From assembly GCA_040755535.1 (NCBI GenBank), contig JBFMAV010000006.1, positions 38,232 through 102,231 of the forward strand: 64,000 nucleotides of DNA, in the 5' to 3' direction. A program made the translations under genes and the position numbers. The notes beneath the pieces were generated by a model, which saw only the letters and a list, made by a program, of their open reading frames with translations, was not told the origin of the DNA and ran no database searches. Numbering within the stretch: the stretch's first letter is position 1; the number at the start of each line of letters is the position of its first letter. Origin of the DNA: Aquabacter sp040755535. Lineage in GTDB: Bacteria > Pseudomonadota > Alphaproteobacteria > Rhizobiales > Xanthobacteraceae. Below are positions 32,774 through 41,336 of this stretch, piece after piece.

Positions 32774-33786
32774 GGGGTCGGGGGCCGCAGCACGCAGCGA
32801 AAGCCGATATGTACCGAGGCCGTGTCGAGGGTTTGCGGCTGCCGCGCGGCGGGGCGGTAGCGGCGGCAATAATTAGGTGCGCACAGATGCGACCCGCCCT
32901 TCAGCACCTTGCGCGGGGCGCTGTCGGGAGATGTGGAATCAATACTCTCGGCCGCCTCGCCGCCGCGCGGATTGCGCGGCACGCAGCAGGCCTTGCGCGC
33001 CGCCTCGCCATGGCGGGGGCGATACCAGTCGTCCGTCCATTCCCAGACATTTCCGATCATGTCGAACAGGCCGAAGCCGTTGGGTGGGAAAGCGGTGACC
33101 GGCGAGGTGCCGACATAGCCATCGCTCGCGAGATTCTCCTCGGGAAAGCGCCCCTGCCAGGTATTAGCGAGATGCATGCCGCCGGGCGCGAGTTCATCGC
33201 CCCAGGGAAAGTCCCGCCCCTCCAGCCCCCCACGTGCGGCACATTCCCATTCCGCTTCGCGCGGGAGGTCCTTCTCGCACCAGCGCGCGTAAGCGAGCGC
33301 ATCTTGGTGGCACACATGCACCACGGGATGGTCCATGCGCGCGGCGGTAGAGCTGCCCGGGCCTTCCGGGTGGCGCCAATCTGCGCCGGGCGTGAACCGC
33401 CACCAGCGCGTCCAATCCTGCGGGTCGCCGCTGCATTGCGGGGCAACGAAGACCAGGGAGCCGGGCACGAGGAGATCGGGCGGCGCGCCGGGATAGGCCT
33501 CGGCGGCTGGCGCGCGCTCCGCAAGCGTCACATAGCCGGTCGCGGCGACGAAGCGCGCGAACTCACGATTGGTGACGGGCGTGACATCGATGAAGAAGCC
33601 GTCCACCACAACCGGGTGCGCGGGCGCCTCTTCCGGATAATGGCGATCCGAACCCATCTCGAATGTGCCGCCGGGGATCCAGGCCATGCCACCGGGGGTG
33701 GCCAGCGGTGGGGAAAGGGGAGGCAGGGGAGAAGCGTTGCGCGTCGTCTCTCTGACCGCTCCCTGATCCAATCCGCCACTCCTCAA
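32770..33786 (-). CDS. Formylglycine-generating enzyme (sulfatase maturase)
   Basis: This is a FGE/SUMF1-family protein of up to 338 residues. 'WIPGGTFEMGSDRHYPEEAP' opens the domain, 'DLPREAEWECAARGG' and 'GNVWEWTDDWY' are family landmarks, and the redox pair is present as Cys302 and Cys307 in GGSHLCAPNYCRRYRPAAR. It oxidises the sulfatase active-site cysteine to formylglycine using copper and oxygen in characterised members. No signal peptide is visible, so maturation is expected in the cytoplasm before Tat export of the folded sulfatase, which fits the Tat signal. The start is uncertain: a TTG at 33786 gives the full frame, and an ATG at 33687 would begin MAWIPGG. It overlaps the sulfatase start by 4 nt. 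Confidence 0.9.
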   Translation of the reverse strand: MRSGGLDQGAVRETTRNASPLPPLSPPLATPGGMAWIPGGTFEMGSDRHYPEEAPAHPVVVDGFFIDVTPVTNREFARFVAATGYVTLAERAPAAEAYPGAPPDLLVPGSLVFVAPQCSGDPQDWTRWWRFTPGADWRHPEGPGSSTAARMDHPVVHVCHQDALAYARWCEKDLPREAEWECAARGGLEGRDFPWGDELAPGGMHLANTWQGRFPEENLASDGYVGTSPVTAFPPNGFGLFDMIGNVWEWTDDWYRPRHGEAARKACCVPRNPRGGEAAESIDSTSPDSAPRKVLKGGSHLCAPNYCRRYRPAARQPQTLDTASVHIGFRCVLRPPTP

Positions 33787-33850
33787 ACGGGCTCAAGCCG
33801 AGGGAAAGCCCTCGGTGTGGACGAGGCATAGCGAAGGAACGGATCGGCCT

Positions 33851-34873
33851 TCAATTGCCATTTCGCGCCAGGAAGTCCTGTCGCCACGCGCCGGGCGGCT
33901 GCCCTTCCCAGCGGCGGAAGGCGCGGACGAAATGAGCGGGATCGCGATATCCGACGAGCTGTCCCACTTGCCCCACGGGCAGGCCGGCATCGGCGAGATG
34001 GCGTCGCGCTTGGGCGCGCCGCCAGTCATCCGCAAGGCCCTCGAAGGTGGTCCCGAGGCCGGCAAGCCGGCGCTGGAGGCTGCGGGGCGGCATGCCGAGG
34101 GTGCGCGCGGCGGACAGGAGCGACAGAGAGCCCGCGAGGGCGGTGGCCGAGAAGATCAAATCGAGCGCCGCGAGCAGTGCCGCCTCGTCACGCCATTCCT
34201 GATCCGGGCGGGCGGTCGGCGCGGCACCGGCGGGAAGCAGCCCCGCGACGAACAAGGGATTGGGGCGCTCGAGCCAGGCGGCGTCGAAGCTGATGGCGAG
34301 GCTCGGACCCTGCCCGAAGGAGACGTCCGCCCGAAGGCTGTCCTCATATTCGCGGATCGGGACGCGGGGGCGATGCGGCAGGCTGACATGCACATTCCCC
34401 GCCGTCTCTCCGGACAGGTTCCGCAATGCGGACAGGACGAAGCCGGCGATCCCGTCATTCAGGACGCTCGCATGATCCGCATCGCTGTCCGCCAGGGTGT
34501 GGCGCCAGTGCGCGCGGCCGTTCTCGATGTCGAGCGCGAGATGGACGCCGCCCTGCAAGGTCGGCATCTGGCGGGCATGGGCGGCAAGGCTCTCGCGCAG
34601 GGTGCGCCCGCTGAGCAGCGCGTGCCCGCTGAGGCCGAGGCGCAGGGGCTCTGCCGAGGCGGCAAGATCCAGGCCGATGGTGGGACTGTCTGCGCGCAGC
34701 GAAAGATCCTTCAGGACGCTCGACACCTGCGCCCGGGCCACGGCGCGGTTCGGATCGATCTCCGCCTCAAGCCCCGCCCGCGCCAGAAGCGGCGCCGCCG
34801 CAAGGCCGTGTCGCTCCGCCACGACGGGCAGCATATGAATGAGCGACAGGCTGACCGGATGGCGATCCCACAT
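33851..34873 (-). CDS. AraC-family regulator with arabinose-binding-like N-terminal domain
   Basis: This is a 340-residue regulator of the OruR/ArgR-like AraC branch. The N-terminal ~200 residues match the Arabinose_bd style ('LSLIHMLPVVAERHGL', 'RLGLSGHALLSGRTLRESL'). The C-terminal ~90 residues hold two HTHs: 'LSLLSAARTLGMPPRSLQRR' and 'PVGQVGQLVGYRDPAHFVRA', with the conserved 'FRRWEGQPPGAWR'. It is 64 nt upstream of the FGE gene on the same strand, so it may be co-transcribed with and control the FGE-sulfatase-outer membrane set. The ligand is unknown. Confidence 0.88.
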   Translation of the reverse strand: MWDRHPVSLSLIHMLPVVAERHGLAAAPLLARAGLEAEIDPNRAVARAQVSSVLKDLSLRADSPTIGLDLAASAEPLRLGLSGHALLSGRTLRESLAAHARQMPTLQGGVHLALDIENGRAHWRHTLADSDADHASVLNDGIAGFVLSALRNLSGETAGNVHVSLPHRPRVPIREYEDSLRADVSFGQGPSLAISFDAAWLERPNPLFVAGLLPAGAAPTARPDQEWRDEAALLAALDLIFSATALAGSLSLLSAARTLGMPPRSLQRRLAGLGTTFEGLADDWRRAQARRHLADAGLPVGQVGQLVGYRDPAHFVRAFRRWEGQPPGAWRQDFLARNGN

Positions 34874-34996
34874 CTGCGATTGTCCCGGCGTGAAAAGCCT
34901 TGCCGGGTCGTCCCCTCATTGGATGGAGACTCTCTCTAGCACGTTCTGCCGGCGCGGGAATGTGGCCGCCACCATGGCTTGGATCCCAGATGCGGG

Positions 34997-35761
34997 TCAC
35001 GCGAAAGCGGCATGCGCCATGAGAAACTGCCCGCCGGACGAGATGTCCTTGCGCATGGCCGCGGCTGCGGCGGGGCCATCGCCGCGCGAAAGGGCGCGCA
35101 GAACCTCGTCGTGAAAATCAAGGTCGAGCACGCCTTCAAGCCCACCCTCGAACCGCCCGGAAAATTGCCGCAGAAAGGGACCGACCTGGAGCCACAGGGT
35201 TTCGATGAGGAAGATCAGCGAGCCCGAGCGGCTCGCCTGATAGACTTGGAACTTGAACTCATAGTTGCGCGCCAGGAACGCGTCGATGTCCTGGTCACGG
35301 GCCGCGCGGACCAGGGCGTCCTGCTCGCTTTGGAGGGCGCGGAGCTGGGGCTTTGTGATGAGCCCGGCGGCAATCTCGGTGGCCGCGCCTTCGCAGATGA
35401 CGCGCGTGCTCATGAGGTCGGCGAAGCGCTCGCGCGTCATGGGCGGCAGGGTGAGCGAGCCATTGGGCAGCGCCACCAATGCTTTCAGGGCCTGAAGACG
35501 CGCCAGCGCGGCGCGCACCGGCATGTCGCTCGTGCCCAGCTCCAGCGCGAGCTTGCGGGAGGTCAGCTTGCGGCCGGGCTGGATCTGACCGGACATGAGC
35601 GCCCGTGTGAGACGGGCAAAGACCAGCTCGTGCAGCGGGACGCTCTCCACGGCTTCGAGGCCGATCAGCGGCGGTGGCGCGGTGGCGGGTTTTGCCGTGT
35701 CCTTTCGGACTTTCGCCGCTTTGGTCGCCTGCGCCGCGCGCGCCGTCTTTGTCGCCGTCAT
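34997..35761 (-). CDS. GntR-family regulator, FCD type
   Basis: This is a 254-residue regulator. A Lys/Ala-rich N-terminal tail (about residues 1-35) precedes the winged HTH ('LHELVFARLTRALMSGQIQP', 'KLALELGTSDMPVRAALARL') and an FCD effector domain ('RFADLMSTRVICEGAATEIA', 'RNYEFKFQVYQASRSGSLIF'). The start is the ATG at 35761 with AAGGA upstream; the frame is open further but with no plausible SD. It is divergent from the aminotransferase gene, and the shared 273-nt spacer holds a GTATAC-type site and a perfect 13-bp inverted repeat. It probably controls the aminotransferase and may share targets with the second GntR at 39388. Confidence 0.88.
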   Translation of the reverse strand: MTATKTARAAQATKAAKVRKDTAKPATAPPPLIGLEAVESVPLHELVFARLTRALMSGQIQPGRKLTSRKLALELGTSDMPVRAALARLQALKALVALPNGSLTLPPMTRERFADLMSTRVICEGAATEIAAGLITKPQLRALQSEQDALVRAARDQDIDAFLARNYEFKFQVYQASRSGSLIFLIETLWLQVGPFLRQFSGRFEGGLEGVLDLDFHDEVLRALSRGDGPAAAAAMRKDISSGGQFLMAHAAFA

Positions 35762-35852
35762 CGTCCTTCTCCGCCCGGTTTTAGCTTCTACTCCAGGACG
35801 TCGCGCGCGCGCAGTCCATGCGCGCAGCAGGCCGGCGCATTCTGTCGTATAC

Positions 35853-35863
35853 AATTTTGTGCC
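35853..35863. promoter_or_regulatory. GTATAC-type candidate GntR operator (site A)
   Basis: TCGTATACAAT is the exact reverse complement of ATTGTATACGA at 39181-39191, in front of the GGT-like and second GntR genes. FCD-type GntR proteins often bind short palindromes of the form TTGTATACAA, which supports an operator role. Confidence 0.5.
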
Positions 35864-35902
35864 CGGTACCGGATTTTCGTTGCGCCGGTCAATCCAAGCG
35901 TC

Positions 35903-35931
35903 ATATTTTGCGATCGCAGATCGCAAAATAT
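35903..35931. promoter_or_regulatory. Perfect 13-bp inverted repeat upstream of the aminotransferase gene
   Basis: The arms ATATTTTGCGATC (35903-35915) and GATCGCAAAATAT (35919-35931) pair perfectly around a 3-nt centre. The element lies 104 nt before the aminotransferase ATG in the divergent GntR/aminotransferase spacer. It has no adjacent T-run as a terminator would. Operator for the GntR protein or a cruciform-forming element are the main options. Confidence 0.55.
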
Positions 35932-36034
35932 TCGCCCAAGGCGGCCGTCTCACGTCGGATGGGTGGGCTTTGCGCGGTGGATTTCGCGATCACCCCCCGC
36001 CCGCCGGCGGACGACTGGCCGCAAGGATCGATTC

Positions 36035-37441
36035 ATGACGCATATTCCCAATCTGTCGCTGGAAGAGCTGGACAAGGCCTCCCTGTTCCATCCCGCCACC
36101 TCCATCGCCGACCTGCTGCGCGACGGGCCGATGATCCATGATCAGGCAAAGGGCGTGCGCGTGAGCGGGCCGAGCGGCGAGAGCCGCATCGACATGGGCG
36201 CGGGCCTGTGGTGCGTGAATGTGGGCTTCGGCCGCGCGGAACTCGCCGAGGCGGGTGCCAATGCCATGCGCAACCTCAGCTACCAGCATCTGTTCGGCGG
36301 CGCGTCCTGCCCCGACACCATCCGCCTCGCGGACCGTCTGCTGACCTTGTTCCGCGAGCAGGCGAACGCCCCGCACATGGCGCGCGTCTTCTTCGGCACC
36401 TCGGGGTCGGATGCCAATGACACCGCGTTCAAGCTGGTGCGCTATTACAATAATCTGCGCGGCCTGCCGCTCAAGAAGAAGATCATCTCGCGCATCGGCG
36501 CCTATCACGGCGTCACGCTCGCCTCGGGCAGCCTCACCGGCATCGCCTCCTATCACAAGGCGTTCGACCTGCCGCTGGAGGGTGTGCTGCACACCTCCTG
36601 CCCGCATTATTACAGCTATGGCGAGCCGGGCGAGAGCGAGACCGCGTTCACCGACCGCCTCGTCGCCGATCTCGAAGCCCTGATCGCGCGCGAAGGCGCC
36701 GACACCATCGCCGCCTTCATTGCCGAGCCGGTAATGGGCACGGGCGGCGTGTTCCTGCCGCCGGCGGGCTATTTCCCGAAAGTGCAGGCGGTTCTGGACC
36801 GCCACGACATCCTGCTCATCGCCGACGAGGTCATCACCGGCTTCGGGCGCACGGGCACCTGGTTCGCCAGCGGGCTGTATGGCCTGCGTCCGGACATCGT
36901 GTCCTTGGCCAAGGGGCTGACGAGCGCCTATTTCCCCATGTCCGCGTCCATCATCTCCGATCGCATCTGGTCGACGCTGGAGGCCACGTCGGGCGAGATG
37001 GGGCCGTTCATGCACGGCTTCACCTATTCCGGCCACCCCGTGGGCAGCGCCATCGCGCTCGCCAATCTCGACCTGTTCGAGGCCGAGGCGCTGGTGGAGA
37101 ATTCCGCGCGCCTCGGCCCCTATCTGGTGGAGAAACTGCGCGCGGCGGTGGGGGATAACCCGTTTGTGGGCGATGTGCGCGGCGTCGGCCTGATGGCGGC
37201 GGTGGAGTTCGTTGCCGACAAGCAGACCCGCCGGCTGTTCCCCACCGGCTCGGCGCCGCACCGCATTGTCGCCAAGCACGCCACGGCGGCCGGCGTCCTG
37301 ACGCGGGCACTGCCCTTCGCGCCGGTCAATTCCTTCTCGCCGCCCCTCACCATCACCGCCGCCGATATCGACGAGGCGGTGGACCGCTATGCCAAGGGCC
37401 TTGCGGTGGCCATGCCGGCGCTCCACGCGTTGCTCGCCTGA
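36035..37441 (+). CDS. Class III aminotransferase (omega-transaminase type)
   Basis: This is a 468-residue PLP-dependent class III aminotransferase. The cofactor-binding region includes 'FFGTSGSDANDTAFKLVRYY' and 'RIGAYHGVTLASGSLTG'. 'LIADEVITGFGRTG' provides the Asp that contacts the pyridine nitrogen, and Lys293 in 'SLAKGLTSAYFPMSA' forms the Schiff base. Family members transfer amino groups from beta-alanine, taurine, polyamines or other omega-amines to pyruvate or 2-oxoglutarate. The start at 36035 has GCAAGGA upstream; a longer open frame on the 5' side is only the shadow of the GntR gene. It is divergent from the GntR regulator and followed by a strong bidirectional terminator. Confidence 0.92.
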   Translation: MTHIPNLSLEELDKASLFHPATSIADLLRDGPMIHDQAKGVRVSGPSGESRIDMGAGLWCVNVGFGRAELAEAGANAMRNLSYQHLFGGASCPDTIRLADRLLTLFREQANAPHMARVFFGTSGSDANDTAFKLVRYYNNLRGLPLKKKIISRIGAYHGVTLASGSLTGIASYHKAFDLPLEGVLHTSCPHYYSYGEPGESETAFTDRLVADLEALIAREGADTIAAFIAEPVMGTGGVFLPPAGYFPKVQAVLDRHDILLIADEVITGFGRTGTWFASGLYGLRPDIVSLAKGLTSAYFPMSASIISDRIWSTLEATSGEMGPFMHGFTYSGHPVGSAIALANLDLFEAEALVENSARLGPYLVEKLRAAVGDNPFVGDVRGVGLMAAVEFVADKQTRRLFPTGSAPHRIVAKHATAAGVLTRALPFAPVNSFSPPLTITAADIDEAVDRYAKGLAVAMPALHALLA

Positions 37442-37448
37442 AAAACCA

Positions 37449-37482
37449 AAGGCCGGCGCGGGGATCCGCGCCGGCCTTCTTC
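37449..37482. terminator. Strong bidirectional terminator
   Basis: A perfect 13-bp stem (AAGGCCGGCGCGG at 37449-37461, CCGCGCCGGCCTT at 37466-37478) with a 4-nt loop has CTTCTT after it on the plus strand and TTTGGTTTTT after it on the minus strand. It separates the convergent aminotransferase and gamma-glutamyltransferase-like genes. Confidence 0.8.
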
Positions 37483-37497
37483 TTGTGTGCCTGACCC

Positions 37498-39102
37498 TCA
37501 GTAGCCGAGCGCACACCCGTCCTTGCGCGGGTCGGAGCCGCCAAACAGGGCGCCCGTCTCCCAGTCGATGGCGATGGCCTGGGCCCCGCCGATGGGGCCG
37601 GAGGGCGCCGTGACTTTGAGCCCGCGCCGCTCGAAATCGGCGGTGAGCGATCCGCGCAGACGGTCTTCCATCTCCACCAGGCCGTTGTCGGGCCGCGGGA
37701 ACAGGCGGGGCAGTTCGGCGGCCGCCTGAAGGTCCGTGCCGTGATCGAAAACGGCGGATAGGAAATAGGCGTGGCCCATCGCCTGATAATGGCCGCCCAT
37801 GACGCCGAAGGTGAGACACACCCGCCCATTCTGTGCCGCCATGCCGGGAATGATGGTGTGCAGCGGGCGCTTGCGGGGCGCCGCGCAATTGGGATGGCCC
37901 TTCTGCAGCGAGAAGCTCTGGGCGCGATTATGGAAGAGCACGCCGCTCTTCGGCGCCATCAGGCCCGAGCCATAGGCGTTGAAGATGGAATTGATGAAGG
38001 ACACGGTGTTGCGCGCCTTGTCCACCACCGAAATATAGACCGTGTCGGCATGCTCCACCGCGAGCGGGGGGAGGGTGATGGCATTCGCCTGATCCAGCCG
38101 GATCTTGGCCGCGAGGCGGTCGGCCAGCGCGTCCGAGAGCAGGTCTTCCACCGGAACGGGGGACTGGCTCGGATCGGCGAGGAGGGCGTCGCGCTCGGCG
38201 TAAGCGAGGCGGCTCGCCTCGGCTTTCAGGAACAGCGTGTCGGGATCGAGCGGGTCGCCCTTCAGCTCAAACCGCTGGAGGATGTTGAGGATCAGCAGCG
38301 CGACCACGCCCTGGCCGTTGGGCGGGCATTCATAGATGGTGCGGCCGCGATAGGTGGTGGAAATGGGGGCGACATACTCGCCTTTGGCTTCCGCGAAGTC
38401 CTCCAGCGTGTGCAGGCCGCCCTTGCTGCGCAGATACTCCACCATGTCGGCGGCAATGGCGCCGGTATAGAAACCGGCCGCGCCCTCGCGTCCGATCTGC
38501 TCCAGCGTGTCCGCCAGCAGCGGCTGGCGCTGGGTGGCGCCGATGGAGGGCGCTTCGCCGTCCACCAGGAAGGTGTCGCGCACCGTGGGCTCGCGGCGCA
38601 GCAATTCCACTTCCTTGCGCGTGTCATAGGCGACGCGCGGCGCGATCGCGTAGCCTTCGCGCGCCATGGCGATGGCCGGGGCCAGCACGTCGCGCAACGG
38701 CATGCGGCCGTGGTCGGCATTGAGCCGCGCCCAGGCATCCACCGCGCCGGGCACGCTGACGGCGTGGGGCGAATGCCGCTCGATGGCGAGGGCACCAGGT
38801 GCCGCGAGGGCGTCCACGGTCGCCGCCGCCGGCAGCCGGCCGGAGCCGTTATAGGCAACCACGTTGGTCGACCCTTCCGGGGCGTACAGGGCGAAGCAAT
38901 CGCCGCCGATGCCGGTGGAGCCGGGTTCCACCACGCACTGAACCGCGCAAGCCGCGATGGCCGCATCCATGGCGTTGCCGCCGGCCTTCAGCACCTCGAT
39001 GGCGGTGAGCGTGGCCACGGGATGAGAGGTGGCCGCCATGCCTGACTGTCCGACGGCCAGCGACCGACCGGTGGTTTCGAAGTTTCTCATTGTCTGGTCC
39101 AT
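37498..39102 (-). CDS. Gamma-glutamyltransferase-family hydrolase
   Basis: This is a 534-residue Ntn-hydrolase of the GGT family. 'VEPGSTGIGGDCFALY' and 'VPGAVDAWARLNADHGRMPL' are large-subunit signatures. The autocatalytic cleavage site is at Thr354 in HADTVYISVVD, and 'GSGLMAPKSGVLFHNRAQSF' follows in the small subunit. The second Thr of the classic TT pair is replaced by Val. No signal peptide is visible at MDQTMRNFETTG, so a cytoplasmic location is likely, unlike secreted E. coli Ggt. It could hydrolyse gamma-glutamyl or other N-acyl amides (cephalosporin-acylase-like members exist). It lies between the aminotransferase and second GntR gene, with GTATAC sites just upstream. Confidence 0.9.
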   Translation of the reverse strand: MDQTMRNFETTGRSLAVGQSGMAATSHPVATLTAIEVLKAGGNAMDAAIAACAVQCVVEPGSTGIGGDCFALYAPEGSTNVVAYNGSGRLPAAATVDALAAPGALAIERHSPHAVSVPGAVDAWARLNADHGRMPLRDVLAPAIAMAREGYAIAPRVAYDTRKEVELLRREPTVRDTFLVDGEAPSIGATQRQPLLADTLEQIGREGAAGFYTGAIAADMVEYLRSKGGLHTLEDFAEAKGEYVAPISTTYRGRTIYECPPNGQGVVALLILNILQRFELKGDPLDPDTLFLKAEASRLAYAERDALLADPSQSPVPVEDLLSDALADRLAAKIRLDQANAITLPPLAVEHADTVYISVVDKARNTVSFINSIFNAYGSGLMAPKSGVLFHNRAQSFSLQKGHPNCAAPRKRPLHTIIPGMAAQNGRVCLTFGVMGGHYQAMGHAYFLSAVFDHGTDLQAAAELPRLFPRPDNGLVEMEDRLRGSLTADFERRGLKVTAPSGPIGGAQAIAIDWETGALFGGSDPRKDGCALGY

Positions 39103-39168
39103 CAGGTTTGCAACTCACGCCCGCGATGTAAAGTCGGCGCCGGGATGACAGCGGCGGTCCGCCGGTTC

Positions 39169-39191
39169 ATTGTATGGATGATTGTATACGA
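39169..39191. promoter_or_regulatory. Paired GTAT-type candidate GntR sites (site B)
   Basis: ATTGTATGGA (39169-39178) and ATTGTATACGA (39181-39191) lie side by side, one helical turn apart, about 65-90 nt before the GGT-like ATG on the minus strand. The second is an exact match (reverse complement) to site A at 35853-35863. Confidence 0.5.
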
Positions 39192-39307
39192 AATTCGCCC
39201 GCCTTGGCGAGCAGGATTTCGTCGCCATTGTTTTCGCGCTTATTGCCGTCGAATCCGCCGCCCTCATTGAAAAAGCAGGGGCAATACGGCCGCGAATAAG
39301 ATACATA

Positions 39308-39318
39308 ATTGCATACGG
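39308..39318. promoter_or_regulatory. GTATAC-like site upstream of the second GntR gene (site C)
   Basis: ATTGCATACGG differs from ATTGTATACGA at two positions. It lies 70 nt before the GntR ATG at 39388, in the 285-nt divergent spacer with the GGT-like gene, consistent with autoregulation. Confidence 0.4.
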
Positions 39319-39387
39319 TTCGTGCGGGCGCCGGCCTGCCGGTGTCTTCGCCGGTTCCGTCAGCCCACTGGAGTTGAGGCAGCGTGC

Positions 39388-40113
39388 ATGAGTGAGCCAG
39401 CGGCGGACGCGAAGAAGAAGCGGCATTCCTTGCGCGAGCAGGCTTATGGCGAGCTGAAGGACCTTGTCCTGACGGGCCGCCTGCGGCCCGGCGAGCGTCT
39501 CTCCGAGACCCGCCTTGCCGAGCGCCTCGGCGTCAGCCGGACTCCCTTGCGCGAAGCCCTGATGAAGCTGGAGGAGGAGGGCCTCGTCGTCGGCCGGCGC
39601 AATCTCGGCTATGTGGTGGCGGACTTCGACATCAAGACCGCCTGCGACCTGCTGCATGTGCGCGCGGCTCTCGATGCCTGCGCCGCGGAACTGGCCTGTG
39701 TCAGCGCCACGCAGGATGACCTCGACGCCATCCGCGACATCGTTCAGCAGATGATCTCGTTCGAAGACAAGAAGCGGTCCAACACCGCCAACGTGGCCCA
39801 TAATCTCGACCTCGGGCTTAAGATCCATAAGGTGATTGCGGCCGCGACCCGCAATGATGCGCTGATCCGCATGACCGAACAGGTCTATCAGCAGTTGCAG
39901 ATGGCGCTGTGGCTGGAGGTTCTGTTTCAGGATTCCGAGCGCCGGGGGTTGGAACAGCATATGGCCATCGCCGATGCCATCATCGCCCGCGATCCCGAGG
40001 CTGCCGGAAAGGCGGCGCGCGACCATGTCATGGATCGGCTGAACAACATGACGCGGGTGCGGGAGATCATCCAGCAGCGCCACATCCTGCCGAACCTTAT
40101 GTCGATGCGCTGA
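39388..40113 (+). CDS. GntR-family regulator, FCD type
   Basis: This is a 241-residue regulator. The winged HTH covers about residues 12-75 ('LREQAYGELKDLVLTGRLRP', 'RLGVSRTPLREALMKLEEEG'), followed by an FCD domain with metal/effector residues in 'LLHVRAALDACAAELACV' and 'DARDHV'-like 'KAARDHVMDRL'. The start is the ATG at 39388 with TTGAGG upstream; the 22 preceding in-frame codons are not supported by an SD. It is divergent from the GGT-like gene and converges on the importer genes. The GTATAC sites around 39169-39318 and 43054-43089 bracket a plausible regulon of GGT-like hydrolase, importer and aminotransferase. Confidence 0.9.
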   Translation: MSEPAADAKKKRHSLREQAYGELKDLVLTGRLRPGERLSETRLAERLGVSRTPLREALMKLEEEGLVVGRRNLGYVVADFDIKTACDLLHVRAALDACAAELACVSATQDDLDAIRDIVQQMISFEDKKRSNTANVAHNLDLGLKIHKVIAAATRNDALIRMTEQVYQQLQMALWLEVLFQDSERRGLEQHMAIADAIIARDPEAAGKAARDHVMDRLNNMTRVREIIQQRHILPNLMSMR

Positions 40114-40223
40114 CGTCGCGCGCCCACGCATCGACCGAAAGACCAGGGAAGATCAGCCTCTTGCGCTGAGGCATCACGCTAGAGTGGCACCGGACGCACC
40201 GAGGGGCGCGCCCGGTTCGTCCC

Positions 40224-41267
40224 TCACGGCGCTTCGATCAGCTTGGGATCGAACTTGTTGATGTCCTCGATGAGGGCATTGGTGGTGATGGTCTTGGCAT
40301 CCACGGGGCCGTTGATCACGCCCGCCTCGCGCAGCCAGTCCATATAGGCCTGGTAGGCCTGGACATTCACATCGCCCCAGAGCTTCTGGCCGGGCGAGAG
40401 CTTCCAGGTGCGGATGCGGTCTTCCAGCACCGCGAGATCGTAGGTCACCGCCTCTTCCAGCTCCATGTTGGAGGGACGGGTCTGCGGATAGAGTTCGTAG
40501 GTGGCCTTGATGGCCTCGCGCGGGAAGGCGATGGCATAGGCCGTGCCCATGGCATAAGCGCGGCTGAAGCCGACAAGATCCGCGCGGCGCTTCTCGATGG
40601 TCTCGTCGAGCGCCACCCAGGAATTGCTCGGGAAATTCTCGATGGACGGATCGTCCAGGCGCTTCAGTTTCACGCCGGCGCGCTCGATCAGCGTGTAATA
40701 GGTGTCGTACTGGCTGAGCGCCTTCACCTCGCCCCGGCGCACCAGAGCGGCGGTCTGTGCGGGCTCGCCCGTCACCACGAGACGGATGTCGGTATCGGGG
40801 TTGAGACCGGCGGACTTGGCGAGGGATTTCGCGATCGGCACGCCCACCGAACCCATGGAGAGCACGCCGATGGTCTCGCCCTTCAGATCCTTGTAGCTGG
40901 TGATCCCGCTGTCCGCCTTCACGGCCAGGCCGAAGATGTTGCGGCGATAGGCTTCGAAGAAGACCTTGGCCTTCACGCCCTGGAGCGAGAGGATGGCCAG
41001 CGGCTCGGGCGCGGCGAGGGTGATGGCCACGTCCCCGGTCGCGAGGCTCCGCATGCAGTCGATGGACCCCGGGAAGGTCACCATGTCCATCTCGACGCCA
41101 TTATCCTTGAACCAGCCCTTCTTCTGGGCGATGGCGAAGGGCGCGACGGCGACATTGTAGGTTTTGGCGCACCAGCCGACCCGGATTTTCGTCGCCGCTT
41201 CGGCCGGAAGGCCGACGCAGAGCGCCACGGCTGTCGCACCGAGCGCGGTCACTACACGATGGAGCAT
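40224..41267 (-). CDS. ABC transporter substrate-binding protein, NMT1/SsuA/TauA type
   Basis: This is a 347-residue periplasmic binding protein with a signal peptide (MLHRVVTALGATAVALCVGL, cleaved near 'AEAATK'). Mature features are 'IRVGWCAKTYNVAVAPFAIA', 'KKGWFKDNGVEMDMVTFPGS' and 'LKGETIGVLSMGSVGVPIAK', typical of the NMT1-like family that captures sulfonates, nitrate, pyrimidines or other small anions. It is the distal gene of a minus-strand ATPase-permease-binding protein operon, 69 nt after the permease stop. An unusual Cys lies in the first strand (GWCAK). The ligand is not predictable from sequence; neighbouring GGT-like and aminotransferase genes hint at an amide or amine. Confidence 0.9.
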   Translation of the reverse strand: MLHRVVTALGATAVALCVGLPAEAATKIRVGWCAKTYNVAVAPFAIAQKKGWFKDNGVEMDMVTFPGSIDCMRSLATGDVAITLAAPEPLAILSLQGVKAKVFFEAYRRNIFGLAVKADSGITSYKDLKGETIGVLSMGSVGVPIAKSLAKSAGLNPDTDIRLVVTGEPAQTAALVRRGEVKALSQYDTYYTLIERAGVKLKRLDDPSIENFPSNSWVALDETIEKRRADLVGFSRAYAMGTAYAIAFPREAIKATYELYPQTRPSNMELEEAVTYDLAVLEDRIRTWKLSPGQKLWGDVNVQAYQAYMDWLREAGVINGPVDAKTITTNALIEDINKFDPKLIEAP

Positions 41268-41336
41268 GGGGTCACCTCTGGTTAGGGATCAGGAAGGTTC
41301 GTTTTTTTGACCGGAGACCGCGATCTCCGGCGAATG

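Noticed and set aside
34979..36034. Apparent N-terminal extension that would make the class III aminotransferase 820 residues long
   Set aside because: The extra part is antisense to the GntR gene and its promoter; the aminotransferase starts normally at 36035 with an SD.
40192..40222. Imperfect stem-loop between the GntR gene and the binding-protein gene, considered as a terminator
   Set aside because: The stem GGACGCACCG/CGGTTCGTCC has a mismatch and there is no T-run on either strand, so support is too weak to list.
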